Shown here piece by piece: positions 38,872-46,984 of a DNA stretch of 64,000 nt (position 1 is its first letter; every line of letters starts with the position of its first letter). The notes under the pieces are model-generated. The model was not told the origin of the DNA, ran no database searches, and saw nothing but the letters and a program-made list of their open reading frames with translations. The position numbers and the translations under genes are program-made. The DNA is taken from contig NZ_LR738855.1 of assembly GCF_902702935.1 (NCBI RefSeq), forward strand, positions 1,798,001 to 1,862,000, read 5' to 3'. Origin of the DNA: Corynebacterium rouxii. GTDB taxonomy: Bacteria; Actinomycetota; Actinomycetes; Mycobacteriales; Mycobacteriaceae.

Positions 38872-39471
38872 CTAGTTAGAAAGCGGGCCCTGCGCGGACT
38901 CAATAACATGGTCGACGATTCCGTATTCCTTGGCCTGCTGCGCAGTAAACCAACGGTCACGATCAGAATCTTTAGTGATCTGCTCAAACGACTGGCCGGT
39001 GTGCTCAGCGATAAGCTCAGCCATCTCGCGTTTGGTCTGTGCAAACTGTTCGGCCTGAATAGCGATGTCAGCGGCAGTGCCGCCCACGCCTGCCGACGGC
39101 TGGTGCATCATAATACGAGCGTGTGGCAGCGCGAAGCGCTTGCCCTTGGTACCGCCGGAGAGCAGGAACTGCCCCATCGACGCAGCCAAGCCCATGCCGT
39201 AGGTAGCAATATCGCACGGCGAATACTTCATCGTGTCGTAAATAGCCATACCTGCGGTAACGGAGCCACCTGGGGAGTTAATGTACAGCGAGATATCACG
39301 CGTAGGATCCTCTGCCGATAGCAACAGGATCTGAGCGCATAACTTATTAGCGATCTCATCATCCACTTGGGTGCCTAGGAAAATAATGCGCTCTCGCAAC
39401 AAGCGCTCATATACCGAATCGCTCAAATTCATTCCGGCACTTGCCTGCGCCATGCGAATCTGGTCAGTCAT
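38872..39471 (-). CDS. clpP1: ATP-dependent Clp protease proteolytic subunit 1
   Basis: Serine protease subunit, start ATG 39471 ([20 protein letters not shown]), with AAGGAG 8 bases upstream; the longer frame to 39489 is not needed. 199 residues. Ser in [11 protein letters not shown] (about 98), His in [11 protein letters not shown] (about 123). Hydrophobic pocket and handle regions are complete. First gene of clpP1-clpP2; tig lies just upstream in the reading direction, behind its own stem-loop, as in mycobacteria. Confidence 0.96.
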   Translation of the reverse strand: MTDQIRMAQASAGMNLSDSVYERLLRERIIFLGTQVDDEIANKLCAQILLLSAEDPTRDISLYINSPGGSVTAGMAIYDTMKYSPCDIATYGMGLAASMGQFLLSGGTKGKRFALPHARIMMHQPSAGVGGTAADIAIQAEQFAQTKREMAELIAEHTGQSFEQITKDSDRDRWFTAQQAKEYGIVDHVIESAQGPLSN

Positions 39472-39596
39472 TCCCGTGCTCCTTTTCATTAGACTTACTC
39501 ACGATCTTTATAACAAATGCAACCCTAGGGTACCTGCCGTTTGTTCCGCATAGCTTCTCTGTTCGCTCTCAGCGTCGAAACCCTGCAGTGTACGCA

Positions 39597-39622
39597 AAAG
39601 GCCCAGCCGAAGCTGGGCCTTT
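39597..39622 (-). terminator. Terminator of tig
   Basis: Arms aaaggcccagc (39597-39607) and gctgggccttt (39612-39622) around a short loop, with ttttgcg on the minus strand. It follows the trigger factor stop and precedes clpP1. Confidence 0.85.
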
Positions 39623-39634
39623 CACCGTGAAGAA

Positions 39635-40981
39635 TTACTCGGAATCCTCTGCGGACTCTTCTTCCTCACCGAAGTACTCGCTTGGGTCAACAGCGTTGCC
39701 CTCGTCGTCCTTCACGGAAACACGGCAGATAGCTGCTGCCAGTGCCTTGCCGCGGCGAACGTCAGAGAAAAGGTTGCCGATCTGACCAGACTGCTGCAGC
39801 TGGGTGATGAACTGGTTAGGGTCCATACCATAGGACTGAGCGGTGAACAGAATGTGGTCGGTCAGCTCCTGCTGAGAAACCTCTGGCTGCTCCTGCTCTG
39901 CCAGTGCGTCCAAGAACAACTGGGTACGAACAGCTTCCTCAGAGTTCTTGCGGTTGTCAGCATCGAACTGCTCGCGGGAAGTACCCTGAGCCTCGAGTGC
40001 AGCGTTGAGGGCAGCCTCGTCGCCACCAACTTGGTTGAGGAGCTGGTGCAGCTGTGCGTGGATCTGATCCTCGACAACGCCTTCTGGCAGCTCGAAGGTT
40101 GCCTCTGCGAGGGCAGCCTTGAGAACCTCGTCGCGGATTGCGGTAGCCTGCTCAGCCTTAGCCTGCTCCGCAACCTGCTCTGCGACGGACTCGCGCAGCT
40201 CTTCGACGGTGTCGAACTCGGAAGCCGTCTGAACGAACTCTTCATCAAGCTCAGGAAGCTTACGCTCCTTGGTCTGCTGAACGGTAACGGTCACAGCAGC
40301 TTCCTTGCCCTCGTGCTCACCAGCCTTCAAGGTGGTGGTGAACTCAGCAGACTCGCCGGTCTTCAGACCGCGCAGTGCGGTGTCCAGACCATCGATGAGG
40401 TCGCCAGCGCCGATCTGGTAGGACATACCCTCGGTGGTTGCCTCTTCCAGCTTCTCGCCGTCGATAGCAGCCTCGATGTCGATGATGGCAAAGTCGTTGG
40501 TCTTCAGCTTGCGCTTGGTGTCCTTCAGTTCACCGAAACGCTCGCGCAGCTTATCGATCTGTGCATCGACAGCCTCATCATCAGACTTGATGGCAGGGAC
40601 CTCAACCGCGAAAGCGGAGAAATCAGGAACAGTGATCTCTGGGCGAACATCAACCTCAGCGGTGAACTCGACAACTTCGTTGTCTTCCAACTTGGTGATG
40701 TCAATGTGTGGCTGGCCGAGAACGACAAGCTCGTTTTCTTCCACAACCTGCTGATAGCGGGTAGGCAGCATATCGTTAATGACCTGCTCGAGGACTGCGC
40801 CGCGACCAATGCGGGCGTCGATAAGCTGGCGTGGCGCCTTACCGCGACGGAAGCCAGGGATGGTGATCTGCTGAGCCAAAGCCTTGTAAGCTTGGTCGAT
40901 CTCTGGCTTTAGCTCCTCGAAAGGAACCTCTACATTGAGCTTAACGCGGGTCTCGCTCAGCTTTTCGACGGAACTCTTCAC
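39635..40981 (-). CDS. tig: Trigger factor, ribosome-associated chaperone/PPIase
   Basis: Binds L23 at the exit tunnel. The start is GTG 40981 ([20 protein letters not shown]), with AGGAG 9 bases upstream, giving 448 residues, the family length. The ribosome-binding signature [13 protein letters not shown] is present (about 43-55), the FKBP domain is central ([20 protein letters not shown] ...) and the C-terminal arms are helical. The acidic end ([10 protein letters not shown]) is typical. The antisense 352-residue frame (39854-40912) is a shadow. Confidence 0.95.
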   Translation of the reverse strand: MKSSVEKLSETRVKLNVEVPFEELKPEIDQAYKALAQQITIPGFRRGKAPRQLIDARIGRGAVLEQVINDMLPTRYQQVVEENELVVLGQPHIDITKLEDNEVVEFTAEVDVRPEITVPDFSAFAVEVPAIKSDDEAVDAQIDKLRERFGELKDTKRKLKTNDFAIIDIEAAIDGEKLEEATTEGMSYQIGAGDLIDGLDTALRGLKTGESAEFTTTLKAGEHEGKEAAVTVTVQQTKERKLPELDEEFVQTASEFDTVEELRESVAEQVAEQAKAEQATAIRDEVLKAALAEATFELPEGVVEDQIHAQLHQLLNQVGGDEAALNAALEAQGTSREQFDADNRKNSEEAVRTQLFLDALAEQEQPEVSQQELTDHILFTAQSYGMDPNQFITQLQQSGQIGNLFSDVRRGKALAAAICRVSVKDDEGNAVDPSEYFGEEEESAEDSE

Positions 40982-41026
40982 GAGTAACTCTCCTGGTCGT
41001 TTTTTTATAGGGGATAGTTGAATTAG

Positions 41027-41064
41027 AAAAATCCCTCCACCTATATTCAAGTGGAGGGATTTTT
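41027..41064 (-). terminator. Terminator of tRNA-Pro
   Basis: Perfect arms aaaaatccctccac (41027-41040) and gtggagggattttt (41051-41064). The T-run is on the minus strand just after the tRNA-Pro gene. Confidence 0.85.
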
Positions 41065-41065
41065 G

Positions 41066-41139
41066 TCGGGACGACAGGATTTGAACCTGCGACCCCCTGC
41101 TCCCAAAGCAGGTGCGCTACCAAACTGCGCCACGTCCCG
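41066..41139 (-). tRNA. tRNA-Pro (TGG)
   Basis: 74 nt cloverleaf: acceptor cgggacg/cgtcccg, D-loop gcgcagtttggtagcgc, anticodon loop ctttgggag with TGG, T-arm gcaggttcaaatcctgt. The anticodon stem cctgc/gcagg is complete. CCA is not encoded. Confidence 0.95.
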
Positions 41140-41349
41140 TTTTTCTTTCCTGTTGAACCTTCAGAACCTTGTGGGCCCTTCCGTGTCCGAGGAGAAACTT
41201 TACATAACCCTCCGGAAAAAAGAAAATCGCCAGCTCAAGTGGACTTTTGAGGGGTTTCAAACCGGTCAAGAATGTGCACTGTACCGAAAAAGCATGAACA
41301 ACCGCTCAATCGCTCTCATTTCGCTCTCATTTCGCTCTCATTTCGCGAA

Positions 41350-41433
41350 CTCGAACTCAAGAACGCGAAAACCACAGGACGCGAAAATCACCCGAAATTG
41401 CCGCCCTGCGGTTTTCGCGTTCTTGAGTTCGAG
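41350..41433. repeat. Palindromic element, copy A (behind tRNA-Gly)
   Basis: Perfect 24-bp inverted arms (41350-41373 and 41410-41433, the right one beginning ggttttcgcg) around a 36-bp centre. A related element (copy B) lies at 59439-59532 in the same relation to tRNA-Arg. The shared right-hand core is cttgagttcgaggag. Confidence 0.85.
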
Positions 41434-41471
41434 GAGACGGGAATTTGGACACCATACACAAAAGCAAAAAA

Positions 41472-41504
41472 CCGGTGCTTCAAGTAAAAAACTAGAAGCA
41501 CCGG
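41472..41504 (-). terminator. Terminator of tRNA-Gly
   Basis: Perfect arms ccggtgcttc (41472-41481) and gaagcaccgg (41495-41504), with a T-run on the minus strand (ttttttgc) after the stem. It lies 8 bases from the tRNA-Gly end. Confidence 0.85.
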
Positions 41505-41511
41505 CTATTGG

Positions 41512-41583
41512 AGGGAATGACGGGAATCGAACCCGCGTCTTCAGCTTGGAAGGCTGAGGTATTAGCCACTATACGACATTCCC
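41512..41583 (-). tRNA. tRNA-Gly (TCC)
   Basis: 72 nt: acceptor gggaatg/cattccc, D-arm gtatagtggctaatac, anticodon loop cttccaa with TCC, T-arm gcgggttcgattcccg, discriminator T. Reads GGA and GGG glycine codons. No encoded CCA. Confidence 0.95.
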
Positions 41584-41859
41584 ACAGGCATTAACTGCTG
41601 TGCGAACAACCTTAGCGCACAGGGGCATGGAATTTCAAAATCGGCAGTTTTGACACCGCCCCCAAATCGACCCGAGCATGCTTTCCAGCCAAGCCTCCCC
41701 AAAAATTTCAGGCAAACCAACATTGCTAGCATATCGTTTGCACGGGAAGTCAAGTTCACCCCTCCTTTTTCAACCCCGTTAGGTATAACAAAAGTTTGAG
41801 CAAGCCGCCCTACCAGCACTTTTAGACCAAGAATAATTAGTTGGATATTATATAACCCC

Positions 41860-42096
41860 ATGCACCCGAAGATCATTGATTCTGACACAGGTCGAGAACT
41901 ATGGACAGCTGTCGAATGCGCTGCCTTTTCCGGCACCGCCCGAGGTACGTTCACAAGCTACGCTGGACGCGGGCGCGCACCAGAGCCCGTCACTAAATTC
42001 CATGGATTGACGCTATGGGATTCCGACCACATCAAAGAGTGGGTCGAGGAGCGGAAAGCTAAGAGTACCGCTCAACAAGAGAAATCCTCCGAGTAG
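41860..42096 (+). CDS. Small orphan HTH-like DNA-binding protein
   Basis: 78 residues: WTAVECAAFSGTARGTFTSY (about 15-34), then GRGRAPEPVTKFHGLTLWDS and a Lys/Gln-rich helix. The 'xxW...ECAxxxGxxxxTFxxYxxRGRAPxPV' pattern is that of excisionase/AlpA-like MerR-type helix-turn-helix proteins that pick integration or regulatory sites. TATTATATAA lies within 15 bases upstream and no ribosome site is seen, so it may be leaderless. It sits between tRNA-Gly and a hairpin terminator, alone; a tRNA-side location fits a former mobile element, but no integrase is near. Confidence 0.6.
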   Translation: MHPKIIDSDTGRELWTAVECAAFSGTARGTFTSYAGRGRAPEPVTKFHGLTLWDSDHIKEWVEERKAKSTAQQEKSSE

Positions 42097-42106
42097 ATAA
42101 TGCAAC

Positions 42107-42157
42107 AAAGTTCCCCACGCGCATTTGCACCCCTAGGTGATGCGCGTGGGGAACTTT
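42107..42157 (+). terminator. Terminator of the small HTH gene
   Basis: A perfect 18-bp stem (42107-42124 with 42140-42157) around a 15-nt loop, 11 bases after the stop at 42096. Confidence 0.8.
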
Positions 42158-42247
42158 CTGCGTTCTGCACCGTTTACATAGTTAACAGCGCAGCCGCTTA
42201 GACATGCGGCTGCGGTCAGTTGCTCAATTGGTATAAGGAATTCGATC

Positions 42248-43045
42248 ATGATCGCTTTGCTTTTGGTTGCCATCGTTGTCGGTGGCCTTGTTGTTGTGGT
42301 GTCTAAATCCGGTGGGTCGAGCCAAAAGCAGCAGGCTATCCAGCTAGATGATGCTATTACCGAGGCACGGCGGTGGATTGATCGCTTGGGTTCGCAGGTG
42401 CTTTCACTCAGCGGCACGGATTCTGCGTCTACTCAGGCGATGGCTGATGCGTCCGAGCGTTTCAATGCGGCATCTTCGCAGATTAGCCAAGCACAGACCG
42501 TTCGCCAAGCGGAGTTGGCCCGCGAGTCCGCGCTTGAAGGATTGCACTATGTCAATGCTGCCCGAGAAATCATGGGGCTTCCTGCTGGACCTGAGTTGCC
42601 GCCGTTGGAGGGACAGCGTGCCGCTGGCAAGGTGACTGAACAGCGCACTATTGAGCACGAGGGGCATAGTGTGACGGCCTCTCCTACTGCTTCTCCGCAA
42701 ACACCTAACTACTACCCTGGCGGCATGGTCGCTGGTCGTCCGGTTCCAGCCGGTTGGTATTCCGAGCCATGGTGGGCTGGTGCGTTGCGTTCGGGCATGT
42801 GGACTGCAGGTTCTGTCTTGTTGTTCTCGTCCCTCTTCAACGGCATGTCTGGTGTGGGCTATAGTGCGCACGCTTTTGAGTCCGGCTATGGTGATGGTTT
42901 CCAAGACGGTCTTGCAGCTGCGGAGGGCACGGGAGATACAGGAGACGTAGACACTGCAGGTGACTTCGGTGATATGGGTGATGCCGGCGATAGCTTCGGG
43001 GGCTTTGATGGATTCGGCGATTTTGATTTTGATTTCGATTTCTAG
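42248..43045 (+). CDS. Membrane-anchored protein with Asp/Gly/Phe-rich C-terminus
   Basis: 265 residues. One N-terminal membrane segment (2-18, IALLLVAIVVGGLVVVV), a helical region about 25-105 rich in Gln and Ala, a proline/threonine-rich linker, a second hydrophobic part (WWAGALRSGMWTAGSVLLFS, about 176-195), and a tail beginning SAHAFESGYGDGFQDGLAAA and ending DFDFDFDF. I know this only as a corynebacterial conserved protein; the function is unknown. The tail repeats DFGD, GDAGD and FDGFGDFD. Start ATG 42248. It ends at a large stem-loop shared with the convergent rpiB gene. Confidence 0.7.
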   Translation: MIALLLVAIVVGGLVVVVSKSGGSSQKQQAIQLDDAITEARRWIDRLGSQVLSLSGTDSASTQAMADASERFNAASSQISQAQTVRQAELARESALEGLHYVNAAREIMGLPAGPELPPLEGQRAAGKVTEQRTIEHEGHSVTASPTASPQTPNYYPGGMVAGRPVPAGWYSEPWWAGALRSGMWTAGSVLLFSSLFNGMSGVGYSAHAFESGYGDGFQDGLAAAEGTGDTGDVDTAGDFGDMGDAGDSFGGFDGFGDFDFDFDF

Positions 43046-43063
43046 CTCATAGTCTTTGACACG

Positions 43064-43107
43064 CTTGAAGGGGTGTGCCGGCCAGTTGGTCGGCACACCC
43101 CTTCAAG
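43064..43107. terminator. Bidirectional terminator between convergent genes
   Basis: Perfect 17-bp arms (43064-43080 with 43091-43107, the left beginning cttgaagggg) around a 10-nt loop, between the 42248 gene on the plus strand and rpiB on the minus strand. T-runs are weak on both strands. Confidence 0.8.
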
Positions 43108-43119
43108 GTATGAGCGGTT

Positions 43120-43593
43120 TTAGGATTCTGGAATAACTGGTGCGATTCCGGTGCGCTCGTATTCGCTGAGGATGTCAATGCGACGCTGGTGGCGCTCTTC
43201 TTTGCTCCACTCTTGGTCGAGGAAGGCGTCGACGATGGCTAGTGCTTCTTCTTCGGAGTGCATGCGTCCACCGAGGCCGATCAGTTGTGCGTTGTTGTGC
43301 TCACGGGCTAGGCGGGCGGTTTCTACTGACCATGCGAGTGCGCAGCGGGCACCTTTGACCTTGTTGGCGGCAATTTGCTCGCCGTTGCCGGATCCGCCGA
43401 GAACAATGCCCAGTGAGCCTGGGTCGTTTACTACGCGGCTTGCTGCTTCGATGCAGTAGGCGGGATAATCGTCGAGAGCATCGTATGTGTGAGCTCCGCA
43501 GTCGATCACCTCGTGGCCTTTGGCTTTGAGGTGATCGGCAATAGTGTTTTTCATATCGAACCCTGCGTGGTCCGCTCCTAGGTATACGCGCAT
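43120..43593 (-). CDS. rpiB: Ribose-5-phosphate isomerase B
   Basis: Pentose phosphate pathway: ribose-5-P to ribulose-5-P. Start ATG 43593 (MRVYLGADHAGFDMKNTIAD), 157 residues, the family length; the frame open to 43731 overlaps the DsbA-like gene and is rejected. GADHAGF and LGGSGNGEQIAANKVKGARC are family signatures; the usual Cys of E. coli RpiB is replaced by Ser in the GSGNG loop, as in mycobacteria. Gene order here (rpiB, DsbA-like, pepN) matches Rv2465c-Rv2467. Confidence 0.95.
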   Translation of the reverse strand: MRVYLGADHAGFDMKNTIADHLKAKGHEVIDCGAHTYDALDDYPAYCIEAASRVVNDPGSLGIVLGGSGNGEQIAANKVKGARCALAWSVETARLAREHNNAQLIGLGGRMHSEEEALAIVDAFLDQEWSKEERHQRRIDILSEYERTGIAPVIPES

Positions 43594-43624
43594 ATCTAGA
43601 AGTGTAGTCGATAGCGCTTGAGTT

Positions 43625-44245
43625 TTAGTCGAACTGGGGGCTTTCGGTTCGGGAGCGTTTGATCTCAAAGAAGTGCGGATAGGCCGCCAGCTGGAAGGAT
43701 GCGTCGAAAAGCATTCCTGCTTCTTCGCCACGCGGGATTCGGGTGAGTACGGGGCCGAAAAATGCGGTGTCGCCGAGTTTGACTACGGGGGTTCCTACAT
43801 CGTTGCCCACTGCGTCCATGGCGGTGGTGTGGAATGCGGTGAGGGTGTCGTCCCAGGTGTCGGTGTTGGCGACGGCTGCGTAGGAGGCGGGTAGTCCGAC
43901 GTCTTCGAGTGCTTCGGCGATGATGGCGTCGTAAGCTCCGTAGCCTTGTTTGCCGCCTTCGCCTTGGTTGTGAATTCGGGTGCCCATTGCGGTGTAGAGG
44001 GCGTCGACACGGTCGGGTTGTTCGGTGGCCACGGCTGCGAATACGCGCGCGGGCCCCCAGTTGGCTTTCATTTTTTCTTTGTAGTCTTCTGGGAGCTCGT
44101 CGCGGCCCTCGTTAAGCACGGATAGGCTCATGGGAACCCATGTGACGGATATGTCGCGGACTTTTTCTACTTCTTTGATCCATCGCGATGTGATCCAGCA
44201 AAATGGGCAGGATGCATCGAACCAGAACGTCACGTTGTTAGCCAT
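43625..44245 (-). CDS. DsbA-like mycothiol-dependent reductase (Rv2466c type)
   Basis: 206 residues, thioredoxin-fold DsbA subfamily. The active site CPFC lies at residues 13-16 (FWFDASCPFCWITSRW), and the helical insert and TPVVKLGDTAFFGPVL (about 152-167, cis-Pro) are complete. The mycobacterial relative reduces nitro prodrugs and disulfides using mycothiol, and lies next to rpiB and pepN as here. Cytosolic, no signal peptide. Redox role in corynebacteria inferred. Confidence 0.88.
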   Translation of the reverse strand: MANNVTFWFDASCPFCWITSRWIKEVEKVRDISVTWVPMSLSVLNEGRDELPEDYKEKMKANWGPARVFAAVATEQPDRVDALYTAMGTRIHNQGEGGKQGYGAYDAIIAEALEDVGLPASYAAVANTDTWDDTLTAFHTTAMDAVGNDVGTPVVKLGDTAFFGPVLTRIPRGEEAGMLFDASFQLAAYPHFFEIKRSRTESPQFD

Positions 44246-44365
44246 GCGTATCTCCTTCGCGCTCGTGGGTTTCTTTTCTTATCAACGCTTTGGCCCCCAG
44301 TGGTTTATTCCCCGCGGTATCGTGGAGAGCCGTAACCTGCGAATATTTTATTTCCAAGGAGTTGT

Positions 44366-46984
44366 ATGTCTTCGATTAATCTCACGCAGAAGGAAGCCGA
44401 GCATCGCGCGCATGTGCTGAGCGTAGGCCATTATGATGTTGCACTGGATCTCACCGCTGATGAGCGCACTTTTCCTTCTACGACTACGGTGACCTTTGAG
44501 GTTCTCAATGCTGGTAGTACCTTCATTGATCTTCGTGCGGAGTCGGTTGCTCGTGTGGAGTTGGATGGCCGCGATATTACGGGGAGCGCGGTGGCGTTGA
44601 AGGATGGGCGTTACGACGAATCCCGCGGTATCGCCCTCGATGATCTCACGGTGGGGTCGCACACGCTGCTTATCGACGCCACCTGTGTGTATTCTCACAC
44701 CGGCCAAGGCTTGCACCGCTTTGTGGACCCAGCTGACGATGAGGTCTACCTGTACACCCAGTTTGAGACTGCCGATGCTAAGCGGATGTTTGCCTGCTTT
44801 GACCAGCCAGATCTTAAGGCAACCTATGGTTTTAGCATCGTGGCACCAAAAGCGTGGAAGGTGATCACCAATGCGTATTCGGAGATCACAGTTGATGGCG
44901 ATGTGGCAACACATGTGTCTTCGGTGGATTACAAGCTGTCCACCTATTTGATCGCCTTGTGTGCTGGCCCTTATCACGAGGTGACCGATACGTGGCATGG
45001 TGCTCTTACGCATCATCCTGAGACTCCCGCGGATCAGCCGCACGAGCTTGAGATTCCGATGGCTATTTACTGCCGTGAGTCTTTGGCGCAGCACTTGGAT
45101 GCAGAAACGCTGTTTACGGAGACGAAGCAGGGCTTTGATTTTTATCATGCCAACTTTGGCGTGGCCTACCCCTTTGGCAAGTATGACCAGATTTTCGTGC
45201 CGGAATTTAACATGGGTGCGATGGAAAACGCTGGCGCGGTGACGTTCCGAGACGAGTACGTGTTTTCATCGAAGGTGACTCGTTACCGGTATGAGCGCCG
45301 TTGCGACACCGTTCTTCACGAGATGGCACACATGTGGTTTGGCGATCTTGTGACCATGAAGTGGTGGGGTGATTTGTGGCTTAACGAGTCCTTCGCCACG
45401 TGGTCGGCTGCGTTGTCACAGGCGGAGGCAACACAGTATTCCACAGCATGGGTGACCTTTGCCAATGTGGAGAAGTCGTGGGCCTACCAGCAGGATCAGT
45501 TGCCATCCACGCACCCCATTACTGCCGATGCCAGCGATATTGAGATCGTGGAGCAGAACTTCGACGGCATTACTTATGCCAAGGGTTCCTCGGTGCTCAA
45601 GCAGCTGCAGGCTTATGTTGGCCGTGAGGCATTCTTGGCTGGTGTGCGTATGCACTTTGCCAACCATGCGTTTGGTAATGCCACTTTTGATGATTTGTTG
45701 GGTGCTTTTGAAAAGGCCTCCGGTCGCGATTTGTCACAATGGGCAAATCAATGGCTCAAGACCACGGGTGTGAATAAGCTCAGCCCGCGTTTTGAGGTTA
45801 GCAATGGCAGCTATTCCAGCTTTGCGGTGGCCCAAGATGGTGCGGCACCCGGCGCGGGCGAGGTGCGCACGCACCGGATTGCGGTGGGCCTATATTCGCT
45901 TGCCGACGACTCCGTGGTGCGTACCCATCGCGTAGAGCTCGATGTTGATTCTGAGTTGACTGAGGTACCAGAGCTGGTGGGGGTTCCGGCAGCTGATCTG
46001 GTGATTGTAAATGATGACGATTTGACCTACTGCTTGATGCAGTTGGATCCTGCGTCGTTGGCTTTTGTTGTGGAGAACATCGACAAAATTGCGGATCCGA
46101 TGGCTAGGACGTTGTGCTGGTCAGCTGCATGGGAGATGACGCGTGACGGTTCGATGCGGGCGCGTGATTTTGTGCGGTTGGTGGCTCGTGGTGCGCAGGC
46201 GGAAACGGAAATCGCGGTGCTGGAGCGTGTGCTCATGCAGGCTTCGCGGGCGTTGTCGTCGTATGTGGATCCGCAGTGGGCTGAACAGGAGGGTTCTGCT
46301 CTGTTGGCGGATGCCATGTTGCAGGCTGCCCGTGAGCTTGAACCCGGTTCCGATGCGCAGCTGGCGTTTGTGCAGGCGTTGGCCAAGGTGAAGCTGACTG
46401 ATGAGGCGGCACAGGAGTTTGCTCTCATTGCCGAGGGCTCTACTTCCCTGCCGGGTGTTGTGGTGGATTCTGATCTGCGGTGGTGGGCGCTTACTGCGCT
46501 TATCGCTCGTGGTGATGTTCCTGCAGATCAGGTGGAGTCGCGTATCGCTCAGTTGTTGGCATTAGATAAGTCTTCTGCTAGCGAGCTGGCTGCGCTTCGT
46601 GCCTATGCAGCTCAGCCCAGCAAGGACGTAAAGGCAGAGATTTTCGCGGAGATTACTGATCCGGCTAATTCGCTGTCTAACTTGTATTTGCGTCACAAGT
46701 TGGAGGGCTTGCGTTTTGCAGGTTCGGCACCGTATTTGGAGCAGTTCTCTCGTTCGGTGTTTGAGCTTGCAGAACCGCTATGGGAGGCATTGTCTTCGGA
46801 GGTTGCGGCCGTCACTGTGACGGGCATTTATCCTGCGTGGGATGTTTCGGCAGAGGCTGTTGCCTTTGCTCAGGAGTTCCTAGACACGCATCCGAACCTG
46901 CCTAGTGCAGCTCGTCGCATTATTAGCGAGGGTGCGGCAGGCCAGGAGCGGGCGGTTCACCTACGCGCTGTCGACGCAGCTTAA
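44366..46984 (+). CDS. pepN: Aminopeptidase N
   Basis: Zinc metallopeptidase of family M1, 872 residues. The exopeptidase motif GAMEN (about 287-291) and zinc motif HEMAH with a downstream Glu (WLNESFA) are intact, and the C-terminal half is a helical ERAP-like domain. AAGGAG lies 8 bases before ATG 44366. It is convergent with metB and overlaps its 3' end by 24 bases. Cytosolic peptide turnover. Confidence 0.96.
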   Translation: MSSINLTQKEAEHRAHVLSVGHYDVALDLTADERTFPSTTTVTFEVLNAGSTFIDLRAESVARVELDGRDITGSAVALKDGRYDESRGIALDDLTVGSHTLLIDATCVYSHTGQGLHRFVDPADDEVYLYTQFETADAKRMFACFDQPDLKATYGFSIVAPKAWKVITNAYSEITVDGDVATHVSSVDYKLSTYLIALCAGPYHEVTDTWHGALTHHPETPADQPHELEIPMAIYCRESLAQHLDAETLFTETKQGFDFYHANFGVAYPFGKYDQIFVPEFNMGAMENAGAVTFRDEYVFSSKVTRYRYERRCDTVLHEMAHMWFGDLVTMKWWGDLWLNESFATWSAALSQAEATQYSTAWVTFANVEKSWAYQQDQLPSTHPITADASDIEIVEQNFDGITYAKGSSVLKQLQAYVGREAFLAGVRMHFANHAFGNATFDDLLGAFEKASGRDLSQWANQWLKTTGVNKLSPRFEVSNGSYSSFAVAQDGAAPGAGEVRTHRIAVGLYSLADDSVVRTHRVELDVDSELTEVPELVGVPAADLVIVNDDDLTYCLMQLDPASLAFVVENIDKIADPMARTLCWSAAWEMTRDGSMRARDFVRLVARGAQAETEIAVLERVLMQASRALSSYVDPQWAEQEGSALLADAMLQAARELEPGSDAQLAFVQALAKVKLTDEAAQEFALIAEGSTSLPGVVVDSDLRWWALTALIARGDVPADQVESRIAQLLALDKSSASELAALRAYAAQPSKDVKAEIFAEITDPANSLSNLYLRHKLEGLRFAGSAPYLEQFSRSVFELAEPLWEALSSEVAAVTVTGIYPAWDVSAEAVAFAQEFLDTHPNLPSAARRIISEGAAGQERAVHLRAVDAA

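Larger units (their letters stand above)
41140..41511. other. Intergenic region between two tRNAs
   Basis: 372 bp with no supported gene. It contains a tandem run of cgctctcatttcgctctcatttcgctctcat (41310-41341, an 11-bp unit repeated), the 24-bp-arm palindrome and the tRNA-Gly terminator, each listed or mentioned. The two short open frames in it have no family features. Confidence 0.6.

Noticed and set aside
39854..40912. Long plus-strand frame (352 codons) opposite tig
   Set aside because: Leu-rich shadow of trigger factor codons; no ribosome site or family match.
41310..41433. CRISPR array between the tRNA genes
   Set aside because: Only a short tandem 11-mer and one palindrome; no spaced repeats or cas genes.
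44348..45148. Minus-strand frame of 266 codons opposite pepN
   Set aside because: Shadow frame; the pepN motifs GAMEN and HEMAH establish the real strand.
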